Below the pieces are notes generated by a model, which had not been told where the DNA came from, made no database searches, and worked only from the letters and a program-made list of their open reading frames with translations. A program made the position numbers and the translations under genes. From Actinomadura hallensis (GTDB taxonomy: Bacteria > Actinomycetota > Actinomycetes > Streptosporangiales > Streptosporangiaceae): a stretch of DNA of 64,000 nt. Of the stretch, positions 7,961-16,407 are shown piece after piece. Location: the NCBI RefSeq assembly GCF_006716765.1, contig NZ_VFPO01000001.1, positions 1,674,001-1,738,000 on the forward strand, read 5' to 3'. The stretch's first letter is position 1. Every line of letters begins with the position of its first letter.

Positions 7961-10900
7961 GTGCACGTTCATGTCGCATCGTGCTATTCGCTGCGCTACG
8001 GCGTGGCGCCGCCGGCCGCGCTGGCCGAGCGCGCGGCCGCCCTCGGCATGGAGACGCTGGCGCTGACCGACCGTGACGGGCTGTACGGGGCCGTCCGGCA
8101 CGTCCTCGCATGCCGGGAGGCGGGGATCGGCGCCGTCGTGGGCGCCGACCTCAGGCTCGCGCCGGCGGAGCCCGCGGGCCTCGTGACCGCGGCGGGTCCG
8201 GGCACCGCCCCGGCGCGCGAGGAGCGGATCGTGGTCCTCGCCGAGGGCGGGGCGGGATGGCGGTCGCTGTGCCGGCTGGTGACCGCGGCGCACGCGGCGG
8301 GCGAACGCGGAAGGCCCGTCGTGACGCGGCGGATGGTCGGCGAGCACGCCGAGGGCCTCGTCGTGCTGCTCGGCCCGTGGTCGGACGTGGGCCGCGCCGT
8401 CGCCGCGCGGCGCCCCGACGCGGCGGCGCGGCTGCTGGACGCGTGGCGCGCGACCGCCGAGACCGTGATCGAGATCGTCGACCACCGCGACCGGGGGGAC
8501 GGGCACCGCGCCGCCCGGATGCTCGCGCTCGCCCGCGAGGCCGGGGTGCCCGCCGTGCTGGCCAACGCCGTGCGGTACCTCGAACCGGCCGACCACCCGG
8601 TCGCGCAGGTGCTGGACGCGGCGCGCAGGCTCGCCCCGCTGGACCGGCGGCACCTCGACGACCGGACCGGGCACGCCTACCTGAAGTCCGTCCCCGAGAT
8701 GCGCCGCGTAGCGGAGCTGAGCTGCGGCCCGGACGAGGCGGACGCGCTGCTCGCCGCGACCCGGCGGCTGTCCGAGCGCTGCGTCCTCGACCCCGGCCGC
8801 GACCTCGGCATGGACGACGTCCACCTCCCGGCCGTCCCCGGCGACCCGTACGCCCGGCTCGTCGCGCGCTGCGCGGCGGGACTGACCCGGCGCGGGCTCG
8901 GCACGTCGTGGCGCGCCGCCGCCAGGCTGGAGGCGGAACTCGGCGTGATCGCCCGCAAGGGTCTGGCGTCGTACTTCCTCACCGTCGCCGACGCCGCCGC
9001 GCTGATCAGGTCGCGCGGCATCCGCTGCGCGATCCGCGGCTCGGGCGCCGGCAGCCTGGTCAACTACCTGCTCGGCATCGGCGACCTCGACCCGCTGCGG
9101 CACGACCTCGTCATGGAGCGGTTCCTCGCCGACAGCCGCGAGGGGCTCCCCGACATCGACCTGGACGTGGAGTCCGCCCGCCGCCTGGAGGCCTACGAGG
9201 CGCTGTTCGAGCGGTTCGGCCGGGAGAGCACGGCCTGCGTGTCGATGATGGAGACCTACCGGGCGCGCAGCGCGATCCGCGACGTCGGCAACGCCGTCGG
9301 GCTGCCGCCCCTGGAGATCGACGCGATCGCCAAGGCGTTCCCGCAGATCAGGGCGAGCCAGATCCGCACGGCGCTGCACGACCTGCCGGAGCTGCGGCAG
9401 AGCAACCTGGCGTCCGGGCGGCTGGAGGTGCTGTTCCGGATCGCCGAGCGCCTGGACGGGCTGCCCCGCCACATCGCCATGCACCCGTGCGGCGTCCTGC
9501 TGTCGAACCCGTCGCTGCTCGACCGGACCCCGGTCGAGCGGGCCGCCGCGGGGTTCCCGATGAGCCAGTTCGACAAGGACGACGTCGAGGCGATGGGGCT
9601 GCTCAAGCTCGACGTCATCGGCGTGCGGATGCAGTCGGCGATGGCGCACGCGGTGGCGGAGGCGGCACGGGCGACGGGGGAGCGGATCGCGCTGGAGGAC
9701 GTCCCGCGCGACGACCCCGCGACCTATGCGCTGATCCGCACGTCCCGGACGCTCGGCTGCTTCCAGATCGAGTCGCCCGGCCAGCGGGACCTGATCGGCA
9801 GGCTCCAGCCGCGCGATCTGGACGACCTGGTCATCGACATCTCGCTGTTCCGGCCCGGCCCGGTCAACTCCGACATGGTGACGCCGTTCCTGGAGGCGCG
9901 CGCCGGGAGGAGGGAGCCTGCCTACCCGCACCCCGACCTGGAGCCGGTGCTGCGCGAGAGCCAGGGCGTGGTCGTCTTCCATGAGCAGGTGCTGCGCGTC
10001 ATCGACGTGATGACCGGCTGCGGCCTGTCGACGGCGGAGGCGGCGCGGCGGAGCCTCGGCGACGAGCGGGGGCAGGCCGTGGTCGGCGCCTGGTTCCGGG
10101 AGCGGGCCCTGGCCCGGGGCTACGACGAGGAGGCCGTCGAGCGGGTCTGGCGGACGCTGACCGCGTTCGGGGCGTTCGGGTTCTGCAAGGCCCACGCCGC
10201 GTCGTTCGCCCTGCCGACCTACCAGTCCGCCTGGCTGAAGCGGCACCACACGGCCGCGTTCTACGCCGGCGTCCTCACCCACGACCCCGGCATGTACCCC
10301 AAGCGGGTCATCCTGGACGACGCACGGCACTTCGGGGTGCCGATCCTTCCGCTGGACGTCAACCGCTCCGCCGCGCACTGGCGGGTCGAGCCCGTCCGCG
10401 AGGGAGGGCCGTTCGGGATCCGCGTCGCGCTGAGCGAGGTCAGGGGCATCCGGGACGCGGAGGTGGACGCGATCATCGCCGGGCGCCCCTACACGTCGCT
10501 GACCGATTTCTGGAGCCGCGCCGGCGTCTCCCGCCCGACCGCCGAGCGGCTCGCGCTGGCCGGGGCCTTCGACGGCGTCTACGCGCCCGACGAGGTCGCG
10601 CGCCGCGACCTGCTCCGCCTCGTCGGCGCCCTGGACCGTGCCGCCGGGCGCGCGCCCGTCGTCGAGGGCCAGCTCCCCATCGGCGGGGGCGAGGGCGAAA
10701 GCCCCCTGGAGATCGACCTCACCGGCGACGTCCCGGCGGGCGAGCTGCCGCCGATGACGCCCGCCGAGGTCGTGGAGGCGGAGCTCGACATCCTCGGCAT
10801 GGACGTCAGCCGCCACGTCCTCACCTTCTACGACGGGCTGCTCGACGCGCTGGGCGTGGTCCGCGCCGTCGACCTTCCGGGACGTCCCGACGGGAGCGAG

Positions 10901-11365
10901 GTCCTGGTCGCCGGCGTCAAGGTCGCCACGCAGACCCCGGCGGTCAGGTCGGGCCGGCGCGTCATCTTCGCCACGCTCGACGACGCGACCGGCCCCGTCG
11001 ACCTCGCGTTCTTCGAGTCGGTGCAGGACAGGTGCGCCGCCACCGTCTTCGGCTCCTGGCTCCTCGTCGCCCGGGGCCGCCTCCGCCGCTCCGGAGCCCG
11101 CGCCGTCTCGATCACCGCGTACGCCTGCTGGGACCTCAACGCCCTGTACGGGGAGTGGCTGGCGGGAGGACCGGACGCCGCCCGCGCCGCCATGGCCGTC
11201 CCCGCGGCGCGGGGACGTCCCGTCGGCAGCCGCGTCGTGCACCCGACCGGTTTCGCGATGTCCCCGTACTCGGACGTCGGCCATGCCGGGCCCGCCCCCG
11301 GGCGTCCCCCGAGGGGCGCGCTCTGGCACACCAGCCGGGGAAGCTCAGGCCCTGCCCCGCGCTAG
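7961..11365 (+). CDS. dnaE2: error-prone DNA polymerase III alpha subunit DnaE2 (ImuC)
   Basis: 1134-residue C-family polymerase for damage-induced mutagenic synthesis. An N-terminal PHP domain (VHVHVASCYSLRYG, LALTDRDGLYG) is followed by the palm with the catalytic PDIDLD motif near 397-402, the HHH region, and a C-terminal OB fold (EVLVAGVKVATQTP). The length and PHP form fit DnaE2 and not the replicative DnaE1. The GTG at 7961 lies one base after the DUF6504 stop, with no good ribosome site, so coupling is likely. A SOS box upstream fits LexA control. The usual partners imuA/imuB are absent here. The last 21 bases overlap the convergent gene. Confidence 0.95.
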   Translation: MHVHVASCYSLRYGVAPPAALAERAAALGMETLALTDRDGLYGAVRHVLACREAGIGAVVGADLRLAPAEPAGLVTAAGPGTAPAREERIVVLAEGGAGWRSLCRLVTAAHAAGERGRPVVTRRMVGEHAEGLVVLLGPWSDVGRAVAARRPDAAARLLDAWRATAETVIEIVDHRDRGDGHRAARMLALAREAGVPAVLANAVRYLEPADHPVAQVLDAARRLAPLDRRHLDDRTGHAYLKSVPEMRRVAELSCGPDEADALLAATRRLSERCVLDPGRDLGMDDVHLPAVPGDPYARLVARCAAGLTRRGLGTSWRAAARLEAELGVIARKGLASYFLTVADAAALIRSRGIRCAIRGSGAGSLVNYLLGIGDLDPLRHDLVMERFLADSREGLPDIDLDVESARRLEAYEALFERFGRESTACVSMMETYRARSAIRDVGNAVGLPPLEIDAIAKAFPQIRASQIRTALHDLPELRQSNLASGRLEVLFRIAERLDGLPRHIAMHPCGVLLSNPSLLDRTPVERAAAGFPMSQFDKDDVEAMGLLKLDVIGVRMQSAMAHAVAEAARATGERIALEDVPRDDPATYALIRTSRTLGCFQIESPGQRDLIGRLQPRDLDDLVIDISLFRPGPVNSDMVTPFLEARAGRREPAYPHPDLEPVLRESQGVVVFHEQVLRVIDVMTGCGLSTAEAARRSLGDERGQAVVGAWFRERALARGYDEEAVERVWRTLTAFGAFGFCKAHAASFALPTYQSAWLKRHHTAAFYAGVLTHDPGMYPKRVILDDARHFGVPILPLDVNRSAAHWRVEPVREGGPFGIRVALSEVRGIRDAEVDAIIAGRPYTSLTDFWSRAGVSRPTAERLALAGAFDGVYAPDEVARRDLLRLVGALDRAAGRAPVVEGQLPIGGGEGESPLEIDLTGDVPAGELPPMTPAEVVEAELDILGMDVSRHVLTFYDGLLDALGVVRAVDLPGRPDGSEVLVAGVKVATQTPAVRSGRRVIFATLDDATGPVDLAFFESVQDRCAATVFGSWLLVARGRLRRSGARAVSITAYACWDLNALYGEWLAGGPDAARAAMAVPAARGRPVGSRVVHPTGFAMSPYSDVGHAGPAPGRPPRGALWHTSRGSSGPAPR

Positions 11366-12043
11366 CTCCTCGGGCGCCGTCTGAAGCCTGGTGATCGTGA
11401 AGACGGTGGCCATGCACAGCGTCGCGGCGATGGCCTGGCAGGCCGCGGCGGCCGCGCCGACGTGGACGTCGAACCGGGCGTCGGCGAGGGAGTCGGCGCC
11501 GCTGCGGCTGAACGCGTAGGCGAGCAGGACGCCGAACAGCACGCAGGTCCACCAGACGGCGACGATCACGCCGGCCGCCTGCCGCTCGGCCGTCCGGTAC
11601 CGGCCGCTGTTCACCCAGATCTCGTAGACCGTCCGCGCCGGGAGCCACAGGTTGACGACGGGGCAGAACCAGCCGAGCAGGACCCACGCGCGGTGGTGCC
11701 GGTGCGGGCCGGGCGACTGCGCGCGGGCTCGCCACAGCCAGCTGAGGTACAGCACGCCGGTGACCGCGGCCATGATCCCGCTGATCTTGAACAGCTCGGT
11801 GTAGGGGGCGAGCGCCTCGGCGGTGGCCACCGCGTCGTAGTCACTGTGGGTGGCGTGGCGCAGCGGGTCGGAGAACCGCAGCAGGCTCAGCCCGGAGCCG
11901 AGCGCGACGAACGCGTTGAACCCCAGGAGCATGAACACCGCCACGCCGACGGCGCGGAAGTCGCGGCGCCGCGCCCACGCGCCGCAGGCGGGACACCGTG
12001 CGACCTCGGCCGGGATGATGTCGCCGCACAGCGCACACGGCAT
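11345..12043 (-). CDS. DUF4328 membrane protein with N-terminal zinc ribbon
   Basis: 232 residues. Cysteines in MPCALCG and ARCPACG (C3, C6, C17, C20) form a zinc ribbon. About five hydrophobic segments follow, with the DUF4328 hallmark WVLLGWFCPVVNLWLPARTVYEIW. The function of this family is unknown; such proteins are typical of actinomycete membranes. The ATG at 12043 follows GGAGG. Its 3' end overlaps the end of dnaE2 by 21 bases on the opposite strand, so run-through from either gene would make antisense RNA. Confidence 0.85.
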   Translation of the reverse strand: MPCALCGDIIPAEVARCPACGAWARRRDFRAVGVAVFMLLGFNAFVALGSGLSLLRFSDPLRHATHSDYDAVATAEALAPYTELFKISGIMAAVTGVLYLSWLWRARAQSPGPHRHHRAWVLLGWFCPVVNLWLPARTVYEIWVNSGRYRTAERQAAGVIVAVWWTCVLFGVLLAYAFSRSGADSLADARFDVHVGAAAAACQAIAATLCMATVFTITRLQTAPEELARGRA

Positions 12044-12139
12044 CGTCCACCTCCGACGGGTTTGCGGCTCGCTGCACCGGATACTACGTACGTTTGACCT
12101 GCGCGGCCCAACGCGGGTTCGTGTCCGCGGCCGGTTTTC

Positions 12140-12568
12140 TCAGATCTGGAAGACGAACCGCGTGGTGACGAGGGTGGCGGCGCCCGCGAGGGTGGCCCAG
12201 GCGGCGAGGCGGCCCAGACCGCCGGTCGACAGAAGTCTCTCGGGGCGGAAACCGGTCACCAGCAGCAGCGCCCACCATTCGGCGGCCAGCGCGATCGTCG
12301 CGTACAGGGAGCCGAAGCCGAGCACCGAGAACAGCAGGACGACGGCCGCGGGCGTGGCGACGTGTGCGAACAGCACCGGGCCGCGGACCGGGCCGTGCAT
12401 GCTCCTGCGCAGGGCCACCAGGACGGCGAGCCACCCGGTGCCGCACACCGCCCACAGGGCCGACACCACCACGGGCAGGCCGTTCAGCGCTTCCGGTGCC
12501 AGTGCCTCGTCCCTCCCCAGCGTGCCCGTATCCGCGTGCAGGGCCCGTCTCAGGCGCCGGGGATGCAT
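12140..12568 (-). CDS. hypothetical membrane protein
   Basis: 142 residues with four likely membrane segments near 27-53, 65-90, 92-107 and 118-142, and a basic N-terminus (MHPRRLRRALHADTG). I do not recognise a family. Coding is supported by high G/C at third positions. The ATG at 12568 lacks a strong ribosome site. It lies 43 bases downstream of the histidine kinase on the same strand, so the two may form an operon, perhaps with this protein as a membrane partner. Confidence 0.6.
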   Translation of the reverse strand: MHPRRLRRALHADTGTLGRDEALAPEALNGLPVVVSALWAVCGTGWLAVLVALRRSMHGPVRGPVLFAHVATPAAVVLLFSVLGFGSLYATIALAAEWWALLLVTGFRPERLLSTGGLGRLAAWATLAGAATLVTTRFVFQI

Positions 12569-12611
12569 ACCTATGCGCCGGCCGACCCCCTTATGGGGAA
12601 TTCTGGCAGCA

Positions 12612-13820
12612 TCACGGCTTCGCGTCCCCGGCGGGGAGGAGCGCGACGACCTCCCAGCCGCCCTCGGGCCGGGGACCGGCGTGCAGCCGGCCGCCGAGCG
12701 AGGCGACCCGCTCGGCGAGCCCGGTCAGGCCGAACCCGCTGGACGGCAGGCGGCGGCTCCGGCCGCGCCCGTCGTCGCGCACCGCCACCTCGACCGCGCC
12801 GTCCGCCCGCGCCAGCGAGACCCGCACGGACGCGGCGTCGGCGGCGTGCTTGCGGACGTTGGTCAGCGCCTCCTGCACGACGCGGTGCGCCGAGGCCACC
12901 ACCTCGGGCGGCAGCGTCCCCAGGTCGGGCGCGAGCGTCAGCGCGGCGGGCGGATGGGTGAACCCGGCGACGAGGTCGTGGAGCTGCGTGAGGTCCCCGG
13001 CGGGACGCGGCGGAGAGTCCGGTCCGGGCACGGCGGCGGCCGGGCGGGCCTCCCCGTCCGGCGCGTCGGCGTTCTGGGCGTCGCGCAGCAGGCCCACCAT
13101 GCGGCGCATCGACGTCAGCGCCTCGGTGCCGGCCTTCTCGATCCCGCCGAACATCCGGTCGAGCTGCTCGGGCGACTGCGCGGCGCCCGACCGGGCCGCG
13201 AACCGCGCCGCCTGCGCCTGGACGACGATGCCCGTCACGTGGTGGGCGACGAAGTCGTGCAGGTCGCGGGCCAGCTCCAGCCGCTCGTCCCGCCGCGCCG
13301 CCGCCAGCGCCCGCGCCCGCCGCGCCTCCACGGCCCGCAGGTAGAGCCCGACGCCGAGGGCGATCGCGAGCAGCACGCCGAGCGGCGCGGTGAAGGCCGC
13401 CGCCCCCACCACCGACCAGCGCAGCGGGCACGCGAGGATCGCCGCGCCGAGCAGCGCCGTCAGCGGGACGAGGCGCCGCCGGTCGGCCTGCCGCACCGTC
13501 CGCGCGGTGACGATCAGCAGGGCGCCGATCTCGGCCAGCACGCCCGCCAGGAACTCGGGCCTGAACGCCAGCGCGAGGTAGGCGGTGGTGCCCAGCGACA
13601 GCGTCACCGCGGCGATCGTCCACGCGGTGAAGCGGCGTCCGGAGATCGCCGCGACGTTCGCCACCGCGGCGACGGCGACGATCCACACCGAGGCGGCGTC
13701 GCGGAAGATCGAGTACAGGCAGATCAGCAGGTACAGGGCGGCGAACCCGCCGTACGCGACGCGCACGAAACAGCCGCCGGCCCGGTGGACGCGGTCCAGC
13801 CCCGATCCTTTGTCGCTCAC
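12612..13820 (-). CDS. sensor histidine kinase (NarL/DesK-type), orphan
   Basis: 402 residues from the GTG at 13820. The N-terminal half has several membrane helices (LYLLICLYSIF, WIVAVAAVANVAAI, and others). The HisKA_3 box is LARDLHDFVAHHVTG with the phospho-accepting His, and the HATPase_c domain has VVQEALTNVRKHA and DDGRG. This is the two-component kinase type that normally pairs with a LuxR-type response regulator, but no regulator gene lies next to it. The frame is open much further upstream, to 14162. The GTG at 13820 is chosen because the membrane helices begin right after it and upstream residues look non-coding. Confidence 0.85.
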   Translation of the reverse strand: MSDKGSGLDRVHRAGGCFVRVAYGGFAALYLLICLYSIFRDAASVWIVAVAAVANVAAISGRRFTAWTIAAVTLSLGTTAYLALAFRPEFLAGVLAEIGALLIVTARTVRQADRRRLVPLTALLGAAILACPLRWSVVGAAAFTAPLGVLLAIALGVGLYLRAVEARRARALAAARRDERLELARDLHDFVAHHVTGIVVQAQAARFAARSGAAQSPEQLDRMFGGIEKAGTEALTSMRRMVGLLRDAQNADAPDGEARPAAAVPGPDSPPRPAGDLTQLHDLVAGFTHPPAALTLAPDLGTLPPEVVASAHRVVQEALTNVRKHAADAASVRVSLARADGAVEVAVRDDGRGRSRRLPSSGFGLTGLAERVASLGGRLHAGPRPEGGWEVVALLPAGDAKP

Positions 13821-13892
13821 GCTCCAGCAGCGTAGGCCCGATCGGGCGGGAGGCCGACCGCTTCGCCCGGCTCGTCCGGGCGTCCGCAGCGG

Positions 13893-13912
13893 TCGAATAA
13901 AGGTTCGAATAA
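13893..13912. repeat. direct repeat TCGAATAA, possible control site
   Basis: TCGAATAA occurs at 13893-13900 and 13905-13912, a 12-base period, in the gap between the divergent histidine kinase and the 71-residue gene. The same bases read CGAAT-AAAG-GTTCG, one mismatch from a LexA box. Confidence 0.4.
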
Positions 13913-14067
13913 TGTCAGAGGCGCCGCATAGCGTTGACGCAGTGATTCGGGCGACACCCGGGAACAGGAGTCGAACCGAGTGGCTTGTAAAGACGTACTC
14001 AGGGGTATGTGACAGTCGGTGGTCCACCGCACTGGCGCGGCCCACCGGGCTTCGAAGGGGTGTTGGC

Positions 14068-14283
14068 ATGAGCGCAGCGACCGACACGTTCCATCTCTCC
14101 CACCCGCGGATCGACGGCCCCGCCGAGCGGACCGTCGTGGAACCGTGGCTCACCGAACTCACGCACGCGACGCTGAACGCCTACGCCGAGACCGCCCCCG
14201 CGCTGGCCCCGGTCGAGGCACTGCCCACGCGGCCCGCCCCGTCCGCCCGTCCGGAACCCGTCCGCATCGCGGCGGCGGCCTGA
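14068..14283 (+). CDS. hypothetical 71-residue protein
   Basis: Small protein starting MSAATDTFHLSHPRIDGPAE, with a central WLTELTHATLNAYAE helix and a Pro/Ala-rich tail ending RIAAAA. Almost all third positions are G or C, and AAGGGG lies at a proper distance before the ATG at 14068, so I believe it is real. No family is recognised. It is followed 89 bases later by a SAM methyltransferase on the same strand. The size and the leader-like helix could suit a modified peptide or a small regulator, but there are no Cys or Ser/Thr-rich core residues, so a RiPP role is only speculation. Confidence 0.65.
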   Translation: MSAATDTFHLSHPRIDGPAERTVVEPWLTELTHATLNAYAETAPALAPVEALPTRPAPSARPEPVRIAAAA

Positions 14284-14372
14284 CCCGAGGCGAACCAGGG
14301 CGGCGACCGGAAGAAGCCTGCGACTGGAAGACGGCGACCGAGGGGTGGAGCACCGGGAGAGAGGTGATCACG

Positions 14373-15167
14373 ATGGCTCCGGCCTACACCCACGGTCACC
14401 ACCCGAGCGTGCTCAGCGCCCACCGGTGGCGCACGGTCGACAACTCCGCCGCCTACCTCGCCGGGCACCTGCGCCCGGGGATGTCGGTCCTCGACGTGGG
14501 CTGCGGCCCGGGAACGATCACCGCGGGGCTCGCCGAGCGCGTGGCCCCCGGCCGGGTCGTCGCCGCCGACGCCGCCGAGACCGTCCTCGACGAGGCCCGC
14601 GCGAACACCGCGGGCCTGGACAACGTCGAGTTCGCCGTCGCCGACGTCCACGCCCTGGACTTCCCCGACGGCACGTTCGACGTCGTCCACGCCCACCAGG
14701 TCCTCCAGCACGTCGCCGACCCGGTCGGCGCCCTCCGCGAGATGCGCCGCGTCACCCGCCCCGGCGGCATCGTCGCGGCCCGCGACGTCGACTTCGGCAC
14801 CGTCGTCTGGTATCCGGAGCCGCCCGAGATGGCGCCCTGGGTGCCGATCTACTACGCCGTCGCCCGCGGCAACGGCGGAGAGCCCGACGCGGGCCGCCGC
14901 CTGGTCTCCTGGGCCCGCTCCGCCGGGTTCACCGACGTCACCGCGTCCTCCTCGTCCTGGTGCTTCTCCACCCCGGAGGAGCGCGAGTGGTGGAGCGAGT
15001 CGTGGGGCGGACGCATGGTCGCGTCGTCGGTCGCCGAGCACGCCGTCGAGGGCGGTCACGCCACCCGCGAGGAACTCCAGCGGATCTACGAGGGCTGGAA
15101 GGCGTGGGCCGCCGCCGACGACGGCTGGTTCTCCCTCACCCACGGCGAGATCATCTGCCGCGCCTGA
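14373..15167 (+). CDS. class I SAM-dependent methyltransferase
   Basis: 264 residues. The SAM-binding motif I is VLDVGCGPGTIT, the acidic end of strand 2 is VVAADAAE, and motif post-I/IV is FDVVHAHQVLQHVADP, as in UbiE/Methyltransf_11 proteins. The C-terminal part (EREWWSESWGGRM) is typical of an actinomycete group that methylates small molecules, but the substrate is unknown. The ATG at 14373 follows GAGAGAGG. It may be co-transcribed with the 71-residue gene. Confidence 0.88.
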   Translation: MAPAYTHGHHPSVLSAHRWRTVDNSAAYLAGHLRPGMSVLDVGCGPGTITAGLAERVAPGRVVAADAAETVLDEARANTAGLDNVEFAVADVHALDFPDGTFDVVHAHQVLQHVADPVGALREMRRVTRPGGIVAARDVDFGTVVWYPEPPEMAPWVPIYYAVARGNGGEPDAGRRLVSWARSAGFTDVTASSSSWCFSTPEEREWWSESWGGRMVASSVAEHAVEGGHATREELQRIYEGWKAWAAADDGWFSLTHGEIICRA

Positions 15168-15246
15168 CCGGCGCGGCCCGGCGTGCGTCGGCCCGGTCCC
15201 GAGCCAGGCCCGGTCCCGAGCCGATCCAGGGCGTGCGCGGGCGCCG

Positions 15247-16323
15247 CTACGGTTCGGCGGGCCGCGGCGCGGGCTCGGGATCGGCGCCGTCCTCGGCGAG
15301 CACGCGCACGATGCGGTACACGACCGCGACGAGCGGGACGGCCACGACGGCCCCCGCGATGCCCGCCGCGAGCGTCCCGGCGGCGACGGCGACGACGACC
15401 ACGACCGGGTGCAGGTGCAGGGTCCGGCCCATGATCAGGGGTTGCAGCAGGTGGCTCTCGGCCTGCTGGACGGCGAGGACCGCGGCCAGCACCAGCAGCG
15501 CGTCGGTCAGCCCCCCGCTGACGAACGCGATGAGGACGGCGGCCGCCCCCGCCAGCACCGCCCCGATGATCGGGACGAACGCCGCGACGAACGTCAGCAG
15601 CGCCAGCGGCAGCGCGAACGGCACCCCGATCAGCACGAGCGCGATCCCGATGCCGACGGCGTCGACGAGCGCGACCAGCACGATGCCGCGCACGTACTGC
15701 CCGAGCGCCCGCCAGCCGGCCAGCCCCGCCTTGTCCACCTTCGCGCGGCGCCCCTCCGGAACCAGGCGCAGCACCCACTCCCACATGCTCCGGCCGTCCT
15801 TGAGCATGAAGAACAGCAGGAACAGGGCGAGCAGCACCGCGGCGGCCACGCGCGTCGCCATGCCCGCGCCGGCCACCGGGTCGGGCGAGCCGCGCCGCAT
15901 CGCGCTCAGCAGGCCGTCGATCACGTTGTCGAGCTGCCGCTCGTTGATCGGCAGGTTGGTGACGATCTGGCTCTGGGCCCGCTCCAGCCCCTGGGTCAGG
16001 CTGCGGCGCATCTCGTCCCACTCGCCCGCGACCTGGTTGCCGACCAGCGCGATCGACCCGCCGACGGCGACCACGACGGTCAGCAGCCCCGCGAGCGCCG
16101 CGACCCACGCGGGCGCGCGCAGCCTCCGCACCCGCCGCGCGACCGGCATCACCAGCGCCGTGAGAAGCAGCGCGGAGATCACGGCCATCATCAGCGACGC
16201 GACCTTCAGCGCCAGGTAGATCAGGACCCAGAGCGCCGCCACGACGACGAGGAGGCAGGCGGCCACCGCCGCGGTGTTGCGCAACGCGGGGGGAACTGCG
16301 TCGAAACCTTTGCCTGACGTCAC
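15247..16323 (-). CDS. AI-2E family membrane transporter
   Basis: About 358 residues with seven or eight membrane helices and the family hallmarks FAAFVPIIGAVLAG and LQPLIMGRTLHLHPVVV. Members include Escherichia coli TqsA (AI-2 export) and sodium/proton antiporters, so the substrate is not known here. The start is uncertain. I use the GTG at 16323, while a TTG at 16356 in the same frame would add 11 residues; neither has a clear ribosome site. It is convergent with the methyltransferase. Confidence 0.85.
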   Translation of the reverse strand: MTSGKGFDAVPPALRNTAAVAACLLVVVAALWVLIYLALKVASLMMAVISALLLTALVMPVARRVRRLRAPAWVAALAGLLTVVVAVGGSIALVGNQVAGEWDEMRRSLTQGLERAQSQIVTNLPINERQLDNVIDGLLSAMRRGSPDPVAGAGMATRVAAAVLLALFLLFFMLKDGRSMWEWVLRLVPEGRRAKVDKAGLAGWRALGQYVRGIVLVALVDAVGIGIALVLIGVPFALPLALLTFVAAFVPIIGAVLAGAAAVLIAFVSGGLTDALLVLAAVLAVQQAESHLLQPLIMGRTLHLHPVVVVVAVAAGTLAAGIAGAVVAVPLVAVVYRIVRVLAEDGADPEPAPRPAEP

Positions 16324-16407
16324 CTGCCCGCACGTACCCCCTGATCCCCAGGGCAATCGCGCGTGCCGCCCCGTGTCCGGCGGGGCCGCGCCGCGTCCGG
16401 CGGGGTC

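Noticed and set aside
7484..11329. Minus-strand open frame of 1281 codons antisense to dnaE2
   Set aside because: Composition is the mirror of dnaE2 codons; no domain or ribosome site is visible.
13894..13907. Second SOS box (CGAAT-AAAG-GTTCG)
   Set aside because: One mismatch in a core position, and the bases are better explained as a TCGAATAA direct repeat; neighbours are not DNA-repair genes.
14068..14283. RiPP precursor
   Set aside because: No Cys or Ser/Thr-rich core, no recognisable leader motif and no cyclase, protease or transporter beside it; kept as a hypothetical small protein.
16324..16356. TTG start for the AI-2E family protein
   Set aside because: Possible, but it has no ribosome site and adds only a low-complexity stretch; the GTG at 16323 is used, with uncertainty noted.
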